A stretch of 64,000 bases of DNA, taken from assembly GCF_017876405.1 (NCBI RefSeq), contig NZ_JAGINW010000001.1, positions 1,625,203-1,689,202 on the forward strand. Direction: 5' to 3'. The stretch comes from Kibdelosporangium banguiense (GTDB lineage Bacteria; Actinomycetota; Actinomycetes; Mycobacteriales; Pseudonocardiaceae). Under the pieces are notes generated by a model. That model was not told the origin of the DNA and ran no database searches. It saw only the letters and a program-made list of their open reading frames with translations. Below, in pieces: positions 8,694 through 17,769 of the stretch (within the stretch, counting starts at the first letter, position 1; the number at the start of each line of letters is the position of its first letter). Made by a program: the position numbers and the translations under genes.

Positions 8694-9476
8694 GTGAAGG
8701 TGCTCCTTGTTATCAGCACGTGCGTTTTACTCGCCGCATGTAGCAGTAACGCCGCCCCTGGCCCGGTGTCCGGGTCCCGGGCGACGGCCATGCGGGCCGA
8801 AGTGATCGCGGTCCTTCCGCATGACAAGTCGGCGTTCACCCAGGGCCTCGAGCTGTCCGGGAACGTGCTCTACGAGGGCACCGGCCTGGAGGGGCAGTCG
8901 AGCATGCGGGCTGTCGACCCGTCCACCGCGCAGGTGGAGAAGAAGATCAACCTGTCGCCGGAGCTGTTCGGCGAGGGCGTGACCGTGGCCGGCTCCAAGA
9001 TCTGGCAGATCACCTGGAAGAACCAGGTCGCCATCCAGCGGGACAAGGCGACGCTGGCCGAGATCAAGCGCGTGCCGTACACCGGTGAGGGCTGGGGTCT
9101 CTGCCTGGATGGGCAGCGTTTGGTGATGAGTGACGGCTCCGACAAGCTCACCTTCCGTGACCCCGAGACGTTCGATCCGGTCGGCGAGGTCCGTGTGCAC
9201 GACGGCGAGACCCCGGTGACCCAGATCAACGAGCTCGAATGCACGGCGAACGGGGTCTACGCGAACATCTGGCAGACCGATGAAGTGGTGCGGATCGATC
9301 CGGCATCCGGCCAGGTCAACGCCAGAATCAACCTCGCCGGGCTGCTGACGCCGGAGGAGCGGTCCGGCGCGGACGTGCTCAACGGCATCGCCGCGGTCCC
9401 GGGCACCGACGAGTTCCTGGTCACCGGCAAGCTCTGGCCCAAGATGTTCCGGGTGAAGTTCGTCACGGCCCAGTAG
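8694..9476 (+). CDS. Glutaminyl-peptide cyclotransferase lipoprotein
   Basis: 260 residues from a GTG at 8694. A short basic start and hydrophobic stretch end in the lipobox LLAAC (Cys 16), so the protein is exported and lipid-anchored. The mature part is the five-bladed beta-propeller of plant/bacterial glutamine cyclotransferases: FTQGLELSGNVLYEGTG, GEGVTV, GEGWGLCLDG, NELECTANGVYANIW and LNGIAA, each with the family's conserved acidic and aromatic residues. The enzyme converts N-terminal Gln of exported peptides to pyroglutamate. The next gene follows after 45 bases. Confidence 0.9.
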   Translation: MKVLLVISTCVLLAACSSNAAPGPVSGSRATAMRAEVIAVLPHDKSAFTQGLELSGNVLYEGTGLEGQSSMRAVDPSTAQVEKKINLSPELFGEGVTVAGSKIWQITWKNQVAIQRDKATLAEIKRVPYTGEGWGLCLDGQRLVMSDGSDKLTFRDPETFDPVGEVRVHDGETPVTQINELECTANGVYANIWQTDEVVRIDPASGQVNARINLAGLLTPEERSGADVLNGIAAVPGTDEFLVTGKLWPKMFRVKFVTAQ

Positions 9477-9521
9477 GTATCTCCATGTGTGCCGGTCCCG
9501 GCTTTGCGGCAGGATGGAGGA

Positions 9522-11231
9522 GTGCTTCGTTCGGGGTCTGACGACAACCAAGGCAGGGACCGCCCTGCCAGGGCTGGCGCGGACCGCAAGGGGCGGAAAT
9601 GGACAGCGCGGCAGCCGCAGCAGTTCGGCGCCCAGCCTCCGCCTCCGCCGCGACAGGCACCTCCACCGCCACCTCCGTCACCAAGGCGGCAGCCGCCGCC
9701 CATGCCGGAGGAGTACCTGCCGACCACGCCGATCAGGCGTGAGCCGTCTCCCCCACCGTCCGACCGCTACGGTCCGGACGGCTGGCCCGTAGCGCGCAGC
9801 GGCCAGACGGGACCACACGAGTACTACGACGAGCCGCAGGCTGAGCACGGCTCTGAAGCAGCTGTCCTGCCGCGGCCTGTCGGCGGCGCGCCTATGCCCA
9901 AGAAGCTGACGGTCACCCGCGTCGCCGCGCTACGCAGCAAGCAGTTGACGCAGCAGGCTGTGCACGCGTTCAAGCGCGCAGCCAATGCGGATGGCGCTGA
10001 CAAATCCGGTCTCACGTCGTTGACGTACGCGACGATGCTCAACTACGCCAGCGACGCGGCCATGGCTGTCGCGCTGGCCAACACGTTGTTCTTCGCGGCC
10101 GCGGACGCCGACAGCAGCAAAGGCAAGATCGCCCTCTACCTGCTGATCACCGTCGCGCCGTTCGCCCTGGTCGCACCGGTCATCGGACCCGCGCTGGACA
10201 AGATCCAGCGTGGCCGCCGGCTGGCGATGTGCGTGGCTTCGGCGGGCCAGGCGCTGATGTGCATCATGATGGCCACGAACTTCGAGACGTGGCTGCTGTA
10301 CCCGGCGGCGCTGGGCAAGATGGTGCTGTCCAAATCGTTCACCGTGCTCAAGGCCGCCGTCACGCCCAGAGTGCTGCCTCCGGACATAACCCTGTCCAAA
10401 ACCAACGCCCGGCTGACGGTGTTCGGCCTGGCCGCGGGCATGGTCTTCGGCGGTATCGCGGCTGGTCTGACGCAGTTGTTCGGCTCCCCCGGCGCGCTCT
10501 GGTTCACCGCGATCATCTGTGTTGTCGGTGCCGTGCAGGGCATGCGCATCCCGGCATGGGTCGAGGTCACCGAAGGCGAGGTGCCGGCCAGCCTGTCGGC
10601 AACGCCGGTCAAGGCCAAACGCCAGCCGATGGGCCAGCACGTGGTGATCTCGTTGTGGGCGAACGGAACCGTCAAGGTGCTCACCGGGTTCCTGATGATG
10701 TTCTCGGCGTTCGCGGTGCGTGCGGAGACCGAGGGCGCGCCGTTCCAGCAGCTGCTGTTGCTGGGCATCATCGCCGCGGCCGCCGGTGTCGGCAGCTTCG
10801 GCGGCAACGCCATCGGCACGCGGTTGCTCGTCGCCCGGCCCGACCAGATGGTGCTCGGCTGCGTGATCGCCTGTGTGACGGCCACTGTCGTGGCGACCAT
10901 CCTGCCGGGCATCGGCACCATGGCGATCGTCAGCCTGATCGCGGCCACTGCCGCGGCGCTCGCCAAGAACAGCCTCGACGCGGTGATCCAGCACGACCTG
11001 CCGGAAGCCTCCCGCGCGTCCGCCTTCGGGCGCTCGGAGACCGTGCTGCAGCTCGGCTGGGTGTTCGGCGGTGCGCTCGGCGTGCTGCTGCCGACCACAT
11101 TGTGGGTCGGCTTCCTGGTGATCTCGCTGATACTCGGCGCCGGTCTGGCCCAGACGGTCCTGGCGACCCGCGGATCGTCCCTGCTCAACGTGGTTCGCCG
11201 GACCACCCCGCCTGGCCCGCAGTCCCCGTAA
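9522..11231 (+). CDS. MFS-fold membrane protein with proline-rich N-terminus
   Basis: 569 residues from a GTG at 9522 behind GGAGG. Residues about 1-130 are disordered, with runs of prolines and many Arg/Gln, then the membrane domain begins with LTSLTYATMLNYASDAAMAVALANTLFFAA and continues through roughly 12 helices. Motif residues such as PVIGPALDKIQRGRR resemble the loop between helices 2 and 3 of the Major Facilitator Superfamily. It corresponds to the M. tuberculosis Rv0876c type, whose substrate is unknown. The DUF2771 lipoprotein follows 10 bases later, as in mycobacteria. An upstream GTG at 9489 would add 11 residues. Confidence 0.8.
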   Translation: MLRSGSDDNQGRDRPARAGADRKGRKWTARQPQQFGAQPPPPPRQAPPPPPPSPRRQPPPMPEEYLPTTPIRREPSPPPSDRYGPDGWPVARSGQTGPHEYYDEPQAEHGSEAAVLPRPVGGAPMPKKLTVTRVAALRSKQLTQQAVHAFKRAANADGADKSGLTSLTYATMLNYASDAAMAVALANTLFFAAADADSSKGKIALYLLITVAPFALVAPVIGPALDKIQRGRRLAMCVASAGQALMCIMMATNFETWLLYPAALGKMVLSKSFTVLKAAVTPRVLPPDITLSKTNARLTVFGLAAGMVFGGIAAGLTQLFGSPGALWFTAIICVVGAVQGMRIPAWVEVTEGEVPASLSATPVKAKRQPMGQHVVISLWANGTVKVLTGFLMMFSAFAVRAETEGAPFQQLLLLGIIAAAAGVGSFGGNAIGTRLLVARPDQMVLGCVIACVTATVVATILPGIGTMAIVSLIAATAAALAKNSLDAVIQHDLPEASRASAFGRSETVLQLGWVFGGALGVLLPTTLWVGFLVISLILGAGLAQTVLATRGSSLLNVVRRTTPPGPQSP

Positions 11232-11241
11232 CCTCAGGGCC

Positions 11242-11709
11242 GTGCGCCGAATGGGAATCGCTTCGCTGGTGGCAGGCGGGCTGCTGCTCGCGGGTTGCTC
11301 CGCGCCACATCCGCCCGAGGTCACCTTCTTCGCCGACGGGAAGACGGTCCGGCTGAACCCGTCGCAGTACTGCCGGCAGGAAGCCGACCAGTGCGACGGT
11401 TTCCCCGAAGCCCAGGGCGCGATGCCGGTGCCCGGCGGCAAGCCGTTGAACATCTCGGTGCCGTCCCAGGTCGCCGAGGCACCATGGGTCGTGGTCTTCA
11501 AGTACCGGGCCGCCGACGGCAGCCAGCAGCAGGGCCGGACCGCGATCTTCAAGGCAGGCGAGCAGTACGCGTACACGCTGCACCTGCCCACCGCAGGTGA
11601 CCAGCTGACCGACGTCGAGGTACAGCGGATCGCCAATGTCGCAGCCGGCGCCGGCAACGAACTCGTGTTCGTCACCGACGCCAGCTGGGTCCTTCAGGTC
11701 AGTTCCTGA
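11242..11709 (+). CDS. DUF2771 family lipoprotein
   Basis: 155 residues from a GTG at 11242. Signal MRRMGIASLVAGGLLLAGC ends in a lipobox with Cys 19, so the protein is lipid-anchored outside the membrane. The mature domain, with ISVPSQVAEAPWVVVFKYR and a C-terminal VFVTDASWVLQV, matches actinobacterial DUF2771, of unknown function. The 10-bp gap to the MFS gene indicates one operon. It converges with the RHS gene at 4 bases, with no obvious terminator between. Confidence 0.8.
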   Translation: MRRMGIASLVAGGLLLAGCSAPHPPEVTFFADGKTVRLNPSQYCRQEADQCDGFPEAQGAMPVPGGKPLNISVPSQVAEAPWVVVFKYRAADGSQQQGRTAIFKAGEQYAYTLHLPTAGDQLTDVEVQRIANVAAGAGNELVFVTDASWVLQVSS

Positions 11710-11712
11710 TCG

Positions 11713-14700
11713 CTAACACAGGGTCGGGTGGCACTTCGCCGTCGGGCCGTCCGGCCGGGGCTTCACGGGATAGTTCCCGTCCCACCGGATGACGTAGCCC
11801 GAGTTGTAGCCGGCGTTGACCCAGCCCGAGGCAATGCTCAACTGAGCGCCGAAGCCGGCACCGCCCTGGGCCGAATCGCTCCATTCCTCATCCGAATTGA
11901 CCTCCCACTCGTGCGAGAAGTCGACACCTGGGCCCATGTGAACCTTGATACCCGCCTCGGCGGAGAGGGTCACCCCGGACGCGATCTGGTCTGCCTTCTC
12001 GGCGTTGACCCTGGAGATCATGTCGGCCGCGAATCCGGCTCCCACCTGGAAGCCGGCCTTGTACTGGTTGCTGTAGGTAATGCCCACTTCGTCGAAGTTG
12101 ATGCATTCTTCGCGGGCGACCGCGATGGGGGTCGAGCCCGCCGTGCCGGACATGCACACGGAACCGGACCCGATACCTGTCCAAATGCTGCTGTAGTCGC
12201 CATCCTCCTGCACGACGTGCCGCCCGGCCAGTTTGTTGATCTCCCTGGCCGCTGTGCGCGCCCGCTCGCGGGCGATCGCCTGCTTCTTGCGGAACTCGGA
12301 CATCTCGTGCTCGTACTTGGCACGGGCGCGCTGGGCGTTCGTCGTTCCCCGCTTGCCGACCGGGATGGCCTGTTCACGACCGCCGTTGGTCACCGGGGCG
12401 TTGCGCCGGGCGTCGATCTGCTGGCGCACGCGGTTGGCGTCCTCACGACGGCCCTGCGAGTCCAGCTTCAACGCCAGCATCGACTTCTGCTCTTCCCAGT
12501 CCATCTCCCCGCTTGGGTCGCTGAACGTGGTGGGGTTGTTGCGTGAGTAGGTGTATGCGTCCAGGTGCTGCGGGCTCTCGTCGTTCAGCAACGGGTCCAC
12601 CGAGATGAACTTGCCCAGTGCCGGGTCGTAGTCCCGCACCCCGAGCCTGGTCAGGCCGGTGGCCGGATCGGCCTTGCCGCCGACAAAGCCCTGAGCTGTG
12701 GGCCAGGCCGCTGTCGTGCCACGAGCCACCCCGAACGGGTCGAACCGTCGCTTGCTGAACACCAGCGAGTCCGCGTTCACTGACAACGTGCCCGTGCCCT
12801 GGTGGTCCGGGGTCACGTAGCTCAGCGAGCTACCCGTCTTCGCGGCGACGACGGCGCCGCCGAACATGTAGTACCTGGTTCCGGTCAGCTTCTTGGTCGC
12901 GTTGTCCAGCTTGACCTCGCCACTGGGCAGGTACAAGGTCGCCGCGTTGGGCTGCTTGGCGAGCAGCCGGGTGTTGTCCGGCGTGTTGACGAATTCCGTC
13001 TTCACGCCCGCGTTGGTCACGGACGACAGCTGCCCTTCGAGGTCCCATGTGTAGGTCTGGGCCCCACTGGCACTGGGCTTGCTGACCGTGTTGCCAGCAG
13101 AGTCGTAGTCGAACTCACCTGGCGCCGCCGCCGTGCGACGGGCGGGTCCGCTGACCGACACCGTCTCCGGTGCGTGCGGCTGCGGTTGTCCCGCCGCGGG
13201 GTAGGTCGTCGTGGTCACGGTGTCCGCGACGCCGTTGATCCCGTGCTGCGTCTGGGAAGTCCGCCTGCCGATGGCGTCCGGCTGGTAGCTGTTCCAGTAC
13301 GGCGCCGGGCCACCGATCGCCGCTCCCGGCGCGGCGCAGTCCGAAGTGGACGTCCACGCCTCACGGAGCCTGCGCATGCCGTCGTAAGCCATGCACTGGC
13401 GATCCAGCACCGCGCCCGCGGTCTTGGTCTCGATCTTCTTGACGTTGCCGATCGGGTCGTAGGAGTAGACGGCCTGGTCGGTCTGTACATCGGTGTTGGT
13501 CTCCCGCTCGACAAGCGTGTCCGAGAGCCTGCGGGTGCCCTCCTCGTAGTACGAGGTCTGCCAGGCCCTCTTGCCGTCCGGGCCCTGCTGGAGCTGCGTC
13601 AACTCGCCAAGCGCGGTGTAGGTCGCCGCGCTGACGATCTGCGTGCCGTTCGCCTTGAGGGTCTTCGGCATGCCGAGCGAGTCGTAGGTGTAGACCAGGG
13701 TCTCGCTGAGCATCTCGTTACTCAGCTTGGGCAGCACGATCGAGGCGATGCTGCCGTCGGCCAGGTACTCGGTGTGCGTGTTGAAGGTGCCCTTGAGGTC
13801 GCCCTCGTCATCCGGAACGGTCACCGCCACGTCGACGGGCCGGTAGGCGGCGTCGTAGGTGGTCGTGGAGTTGACGTACTTCTTGGTGCCGACATACCGG
13901 GTCGTCGAGCTGAGCTGGCCCTTGACTGTGTCGTAGGTCCAGGAGGCCAGCAGGTCGCCGGTCTCCGAGTCCTTGCGCAGCTCGGTCTGCCTGCCCAGCT
14001 TGTCGTACTTGCGCCAGGTGACCTGGCCACGAGCGTCCTTTGTGGTCACTACTTCGCCGTTGGCGTTGTAGGTCGTGGTGGCCTCGCCCTTGTCGGGGTC
14101 GACCGTTTTGATCCGCTTGCCGGCCACGTCGTACTCGTTGGTCCAGACGTTGTTCACCGCGTCGGTGATCTTCGCCAGTTCACCGGCCTTGGTGTAGGAC
14201 CGTTTCGTCGTGGTGACGCCGCCGTCGGCGAACTGCTGGACCTCGGTGGTCAGGCCGCGGGCGTTGGTGTACGTCGCGGTCGGGATACCGCCCTGCGGCG
14301 GAGTGACCGTGATGTGGTCACCGCTGTAGGCGGTAGTCGTCGCCCACTGTGGCAGGTTCAGCTTCTCGTAGGTCTCCTTGGTTTTACGCTCGGCGCCGTC
14401 GTACGTGACGACTGTCCGGTTCGGGATCTGGTTCTCCTCGGGCCCGAACAGGTTCTTGTCTGGCGCGGAAAGGTTGTAGTACGACGCGTTCGTCGCGGCT
14501 AGCAGGCCACGCGTGTCATACAACTTGTCAGTCAGCACACGGCCGCCTTGCGGGCTCGGCGCCTGCGTCTGCCGGTCCCGCATGAAGCCGTCGTAGAGCT
14601 GGATCGTGGTGACGTAGTTGGAGTTCGGCTTGAGCTTCTCCGTGGTCACCCACGACGCGCCGTCGTCCCGGATCTTGTATCCGAAGCGGACAGTCGCGCC

Positions 14701-17700
14701 CTGGCCGGACGCCTTGTTGCGGCCCGGAGTCCAGACTGCGACAAGCCTGCCGAGGGAGTCGTAGGTTGTGTCACTCCGGTTCTTGTTCGGGTCCTCGACG
14801 GATTCCGTCGAGCCGTATGCAGGGTTCAACTTCGTCGTGGTCACGTGACCGAGCGCGTTGGTGTTGGTGACGGTCGTCGCGAAGCCCGTGTCCGGCGTGT
14901 ACACCGTCGTGGACTCACGATCCATCGCGTCGATGGTCTTCGTTTCCCGGCCGTAGTCGTCGTACTCGGCACGCTTGGTCATGACGTACTCAGGAGTGCC
15001 GTTGTGTTTGGCCAACTCCTTCAGGGTGGTCACGTTGCCCTTGTCCACTTGGCCAAGAGGCAAGTTGTCGTAGTACGACTGCACGTCACTGATCGCGTCC
15101 TGCGGGTACGTCGGTGTAGCGCCGCACGCGACGCCGACCTTGGTGACCGTACGGGGCAACGACAGGATCCAGGCGCCGACGTTCTTGACGTACGTGTTCG
15201 TTGCGCACTGATCGTCGTTCGGGTCGGCCATGTCACCGAGGTCGTTGACTGTCAACGGCTGCCCGATGTCATCGAACGTGGTGTGGGTTTCCACTCGCCG
15301 GAACGCGCCTCCCTCCAGCGCGGACCGGTCGTAGGTGTCGCCGATCTTCACGATGTGCGACTTCAGGTTCCCGAACGCGGCGGTCTGCTTGAACCAGGGC
15401 TTGTTGACCGTGCCGGCCACTTCGGCCCCACCCGCGCCATCGTTGGCGATCTGCTCCCGCAGGAAGCCGCTGAGCTGCGGGTCGTCGTCGATGCCGTCGA
15501 CCTTGACCGGTGGTTTCGTGCCGCCGCCTGCCAGCTTGTCGCCGTTCATACCGCGGAAGTACCGGTACGTCGTGGCACTCTCGATCTTGTTGCCCGGGTT
15601 CTTCGGGTCGCCCTTGCGCACGGTGACCTTCGCGTACCCGCGCCAGTCGCTCCAGGTGCGGTACTTCTGGTCGACCAACGGGTCGTCGCGGTACGCCCAA
15701 GCCGCGTTGCCGTCGTAGTCGTAGCTGGTGAACTGGGTCGGTGCGCCACCGACGCGGTCGATCAGCGCGACCGACTCGACCACTCGTTTGTGGAACCAGT
15801 CGTCGGTCGGCTCTCCCCCGTCCATTGCCCACCGCACCGGGAAGCAACGCAACGGGTTGTCGTCCTTCTTCGGCGGAGACCCGGCCGTGCAGTTGGTCTC
15901 CTTGTACTTCACCGAGATCTGGCCGCCGGATCCGTTGTTGATGGTCATGATCCGGTTCTTGTTGGTCGGCGGGAAGCCGTCCTGGGTGCCGTCGACCCGG
16001 TTACCCTTCTCGATCGGGTCCTCGACGAACGTCACCGCGGGCAGCGTGATGTCGTCACCCACCAAGCCGGTGTGCCCGATTCCCTTGAGCCACAGGGCAG
16101 GGCTGGTGTTGTCACCGGGCGTCGGGTAGCTGTGGTCGAACGACCACCGCTCCACACCTTCGGACGCACCCTTGATGTACGTGGTGATCGCGGTCAGCCG
16201 TTTGGTCGACCAGAACGTCGGAGCCCACTTGTCGCCGCACGTGGTCCCTGGGCAGTCGCGGTCCCACGGCACGTCCGGCCAGTTCGCCGGGGTCTTCGTG
16301 GTGCATGCGGGGCCGTTGAGGCAACGGTCGGACAACGTGAACTCGACCTTGGCAGGCGCTTCACCGGCAACGCCTGCGCGCGTGCCGTACTCGATGCGGA
16401 GCAGGTTGCCGCCGCGCGTGTACGTGTCCACGGTCTTGCCGAGGTTACGACCGTACTTGTTGGTTTCCTGCTCGTAGGTGTAGCTCATCGTGTTGCCGTG
16501 CCGGTCCTTGACGTAGTCGAGGTTCCAGCGGTACGCCTGCTTGCAGAACGAGGCATCATACGTGGACTTGTTGCACGGTTCGCCGTCACCATTGCCCGCG
16601 ACCGGAACCGTCCACACCGAGTTGCTGTCCGGACGGCCGTCGGGGATCTTGTTCAGCCCGAAGTTGTACTGGGTGCCGTCGGGCGTGGTCAGCCGCCAGT
16701 ACTCGCGGTTGTCATCGCCGTTGTCGGTGCCGTCGGTGTCCCAGAGATGCTCGATCCGGCTGCCGTCGTCGTTCTTCAGGTGCCAGAACCTGCCCACCGG
16801 GTCGTACACCAACGGTCCACTGTGGCCTTCCATGGACAGCGTCGCGTTGTCCGTGGCCCAGCACAGGTCGCCGGTCTTGGTGCTGCCCTGGTTGCCGGGG
16901 TCCTCGGCGCAGGCCTTGTAGCCGCGCTCGATGAAACCGGACGACGACATGTCCCAGCCCTCGCCCAGCGAGGAGGTCTGGTTGTTGCTGGTGGCCACCC
17001 GGCCGTCGACCGAGCCGGAGTCGTACGCCGCCTTCAGCTGCGGCACCAGGTCGCCCGCGACCGGTGGAACGCGCAGCGGATAGCTCCAGCTGAAGGCACC
17101 GGACTGCTGCGAGACCTGCCATTCGTCGGACGCCGATAGCGAAGTTGCCTTGTAGTCGCCGGTCGCGCCTTCAGCGGCTGCGGCCACAGCGTAGGTGGCC
17201 GCCGTCGCTCCGGCCGGAACCTCGGCAGTCAGCACGCCGTTGTTGAAGTCGTTGCGTACCGAACCGGTCGCCGGCGCCCCGTTCAGCGGGACGAACCGCA
17301 ACCGAGAAGCCCAGTCGCCGCCGTACGCGTACCGGAAACCGTTGTAGTCGACCGAAAGCGCTAGCGGCGCAGCGGCTTTCAGGGCGGCGGGGCGGCTGAG
17401 CCGGACCATCACGCCCTGCACACCGGCTTTGGCTGACTCGTCCTGGCTGAGCACCTCCACCTTGACCGACCCCGCGTCCGCCCCCTGGACGCGAACCGGC
17501 AGGTTGCCTGCCTGCACGGCGCTGGTTCTGGCCTGCGCCATCGAGACTTCGGCGGTTCCAGCCGCCGGCCACGTCACCGTAGGCGCCTTGAACTCCTGCG
17601 CGGTGCTCGCGGTGAGCGGCTTGACCGGTATGGCGCCGCCCGCTACGGACTTCACCTCCTGTGCCTTCTTGGGTTGCACTGTCGCCGCCCATGCTGACGG

Positions 17701-17769
17701 TGTCGCCGCCAGCAAGGTGGCGGCCAGCACGGTACTCAGTACCAGCGCGCCGGATCTGTGTCTTCTCAC
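11713..17769 (-). CDS. Giant secreted RHS/YD-repeat protein
   Basis: 2018 residues from a GTG at 17769 with ribosome site GGAGGGG; an open extension to 17940 is antisense-like and not used. A signal peptide ends near residue 28 (SAWA). A beta-rich N-terminal part is followed by many YD repeats (for example YDSLGRLV, YDVAGKRIKTVDPDKG, YDKLGRQ) that build the hollow RHS shell, then the RHS core GVRDYDPALGKFISVDPLL and NNPTTFSDPSG. The about 265 residues after DPSG form a variable tail: a charged helical stretch, then a Gly/Ser-rich segment with four cysteines. In polymorphic toxins this is the effector position, but I recognise no nuclease or other motif and no immunity gene follows. It is translationally coupled (GTGA) to the LamG gene. 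Confidence 0.9.
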   Translation of the reverse strand: MRRHRSGALVLSTVLAATLLAATPSAWAATVQPKKAQEVKSVAGGAIPVKPLTASTAQEFKAPTVTWPAAGTAEVSMAQARTSAVQAGNLPVRVQGADAGSVKVEVLSQDESAKAGVQGVMVRLSRPAALKAAAPLALSVDYNGFRYAYGGDWASRLRFVPLNGAPATGSVRNDFNNGVLTAEVPAGATAATYAVAAAAEGATGDYKATSLSASDEWQVSQQSGAFSWSYPLRVPPVAGDLVPQLKAAYDSGSVDGRVATSNNQTSSLGEGWDMSSSGFIERGYKACAEDPGNQGSTKTGDLCWATDNATLSMEGHSGPLVYDPVGRFWHLKNDDGSRIEHLWDTDGTDNGDDNREYWRLTTPDGTQYNFGLNKIPDGRPDSNSVWTVPVAGNGDGEPCNKSTYDASFCKQAYRWNLDYVKDRHGNTMSYTYEQETNKYGRNLGKTVDTYTRGGNLLRIEYGTRAGVAGEAPAKVEFTLSDRCLNGPACTTKTPANWPDVPWDRDCPGTTCGDKWAPTFWSTKRLTAITTYIKGASEGVERWSFDHSYPTPGDNTSPALWLKGIGHTGLVGDDITLPAVTFVEDPIEKGNRVDGTQDGFPPTNKNRIMTINNGSGGQISVKYKETNCTAGSPPKKDDNPLRCFPVRWAMDGGEPTDDWFHKRVVESVALIDRVGGAPTQFTSYDYDGNAAWAYRDDPLVDQKYRTWSDWRGYAKVTVRKGDPKNPGNKIESATTYRYFRGMNGDKLAGGGTKPPVKVDGIDDDPQLSGFLREQIANDGAGGAEVAGTVNKPWFKQTAAFGNLKSHIVKIGDTYDRSALEGGAFRRVETHTTFDDIGQPLTVNDLGDMADPNDDQCATNTYVKNVGAWILSLPRTVTKVGVACGATPTYPQDAISDVQSYYDNLPLGQVDKGNVTTLKELAKHNGTPEYVMTKRAEYDDYGRETKTIDAMDRESTTVYTPDTGFATTVTNTNALGHVTTTKLNPAYGSTESVEDPNKNRSDTTYDSLGRLVAVWTPGRNKASGQGATVRFGYKIRDDGASWVTTEKLKPNSNYVTTIQLYDGFMRDRQTQAPSPQGGRVLTDKLYDTRGLLAATNASYYNLSAPDKNLFGPEENQIPNRTVVTYDGAERKTKETYEKLNLPQWATTTAYSGDHITVTPPQGGIPTATYTNARGLTTEVQQFADGGVTTTKRSYTKAGELAKITDAVNNVWTNEYDVAGKRIKTVDPDKGEATTTYNANGEVVTTKDARGQVTWRKYDKLGRQTELRKDSETGDLLASWTYDTVKGQLSSTTRYVGTKKYVNSTTTYDAAYRPVDVAVTVPDDEGDLKGTFNTHTEYLADGSIASIVLPKLSNEMLSETLVYTYDSLGMPKTLKANGTQIVSAATYTALGELTQLQQGPDGKRAWQTSYYEEGTRRLSDTLVERETNTDVQTDQAVYSYDPIGNVKKIETKTAGAVLDRQCMAYDGMRRLREAWTSTSDCAAPGAAIGGPAPYWNSYQPDAIGRRTSQTQHGINGVADTVTTTTYPAAGQPQPHAPETVSVSGPARRTAAAPGEFDYDSAGNTVSKPSASGAQTYTWDLEGQLSSVTNAGVKTEFVNTPDNTRLLAKQPNAATLYLPSGEVKLDNATKKLTGTRYYMFGGAVVAAKTGSSLSYVTPDHQGTGTLSVNADSLVFSKRRFDPFGVARGTTAAWPTAQGFVGGKADPATGLTRLGVRDYDPALGKFISVDPLLNDESPQHLDAYTYSRNNPTTFSDPSGEMDWEEQKSMLALKLDSQGRREDANRVRQQIDARRNAPVTNGGREQAIPVGKRGTTNAQRARAKYEHEMSEFRKKQAIARERARTAAREINKLAGRHVVQEDGDYSSIWTGIGSGSVCMSGTAGSTPIAVAREECINFDEVGITYSNQYKAGFQVGAGFAADMISRVNAEKADQIASGVTLSAEAGIKVHMGPGVDFSHEWEVNSDEEWSDSAQGGAGFGAQLSIASGWVNAGYNSGYVIRWDGNYPVKPRPDGPTAKCHPTLC

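Noticed and set aside
12802..17139. Long open frames (up to 863 codons) on the plus strand opposite the RHS gene.
   Set aside because: They are high-GC antisense shadows of the RHS frame: low-complexity Arg/Val/Gly-rich protein without a domain or ribosome site.
11713..17769. Typical contact-dependent toxin with immunity gene.
   Set aside because: No immunity ORF follows the RHS gene; the next gene is a convergent DUF2771 lipoprotein, and the tail matches no toxin I know.
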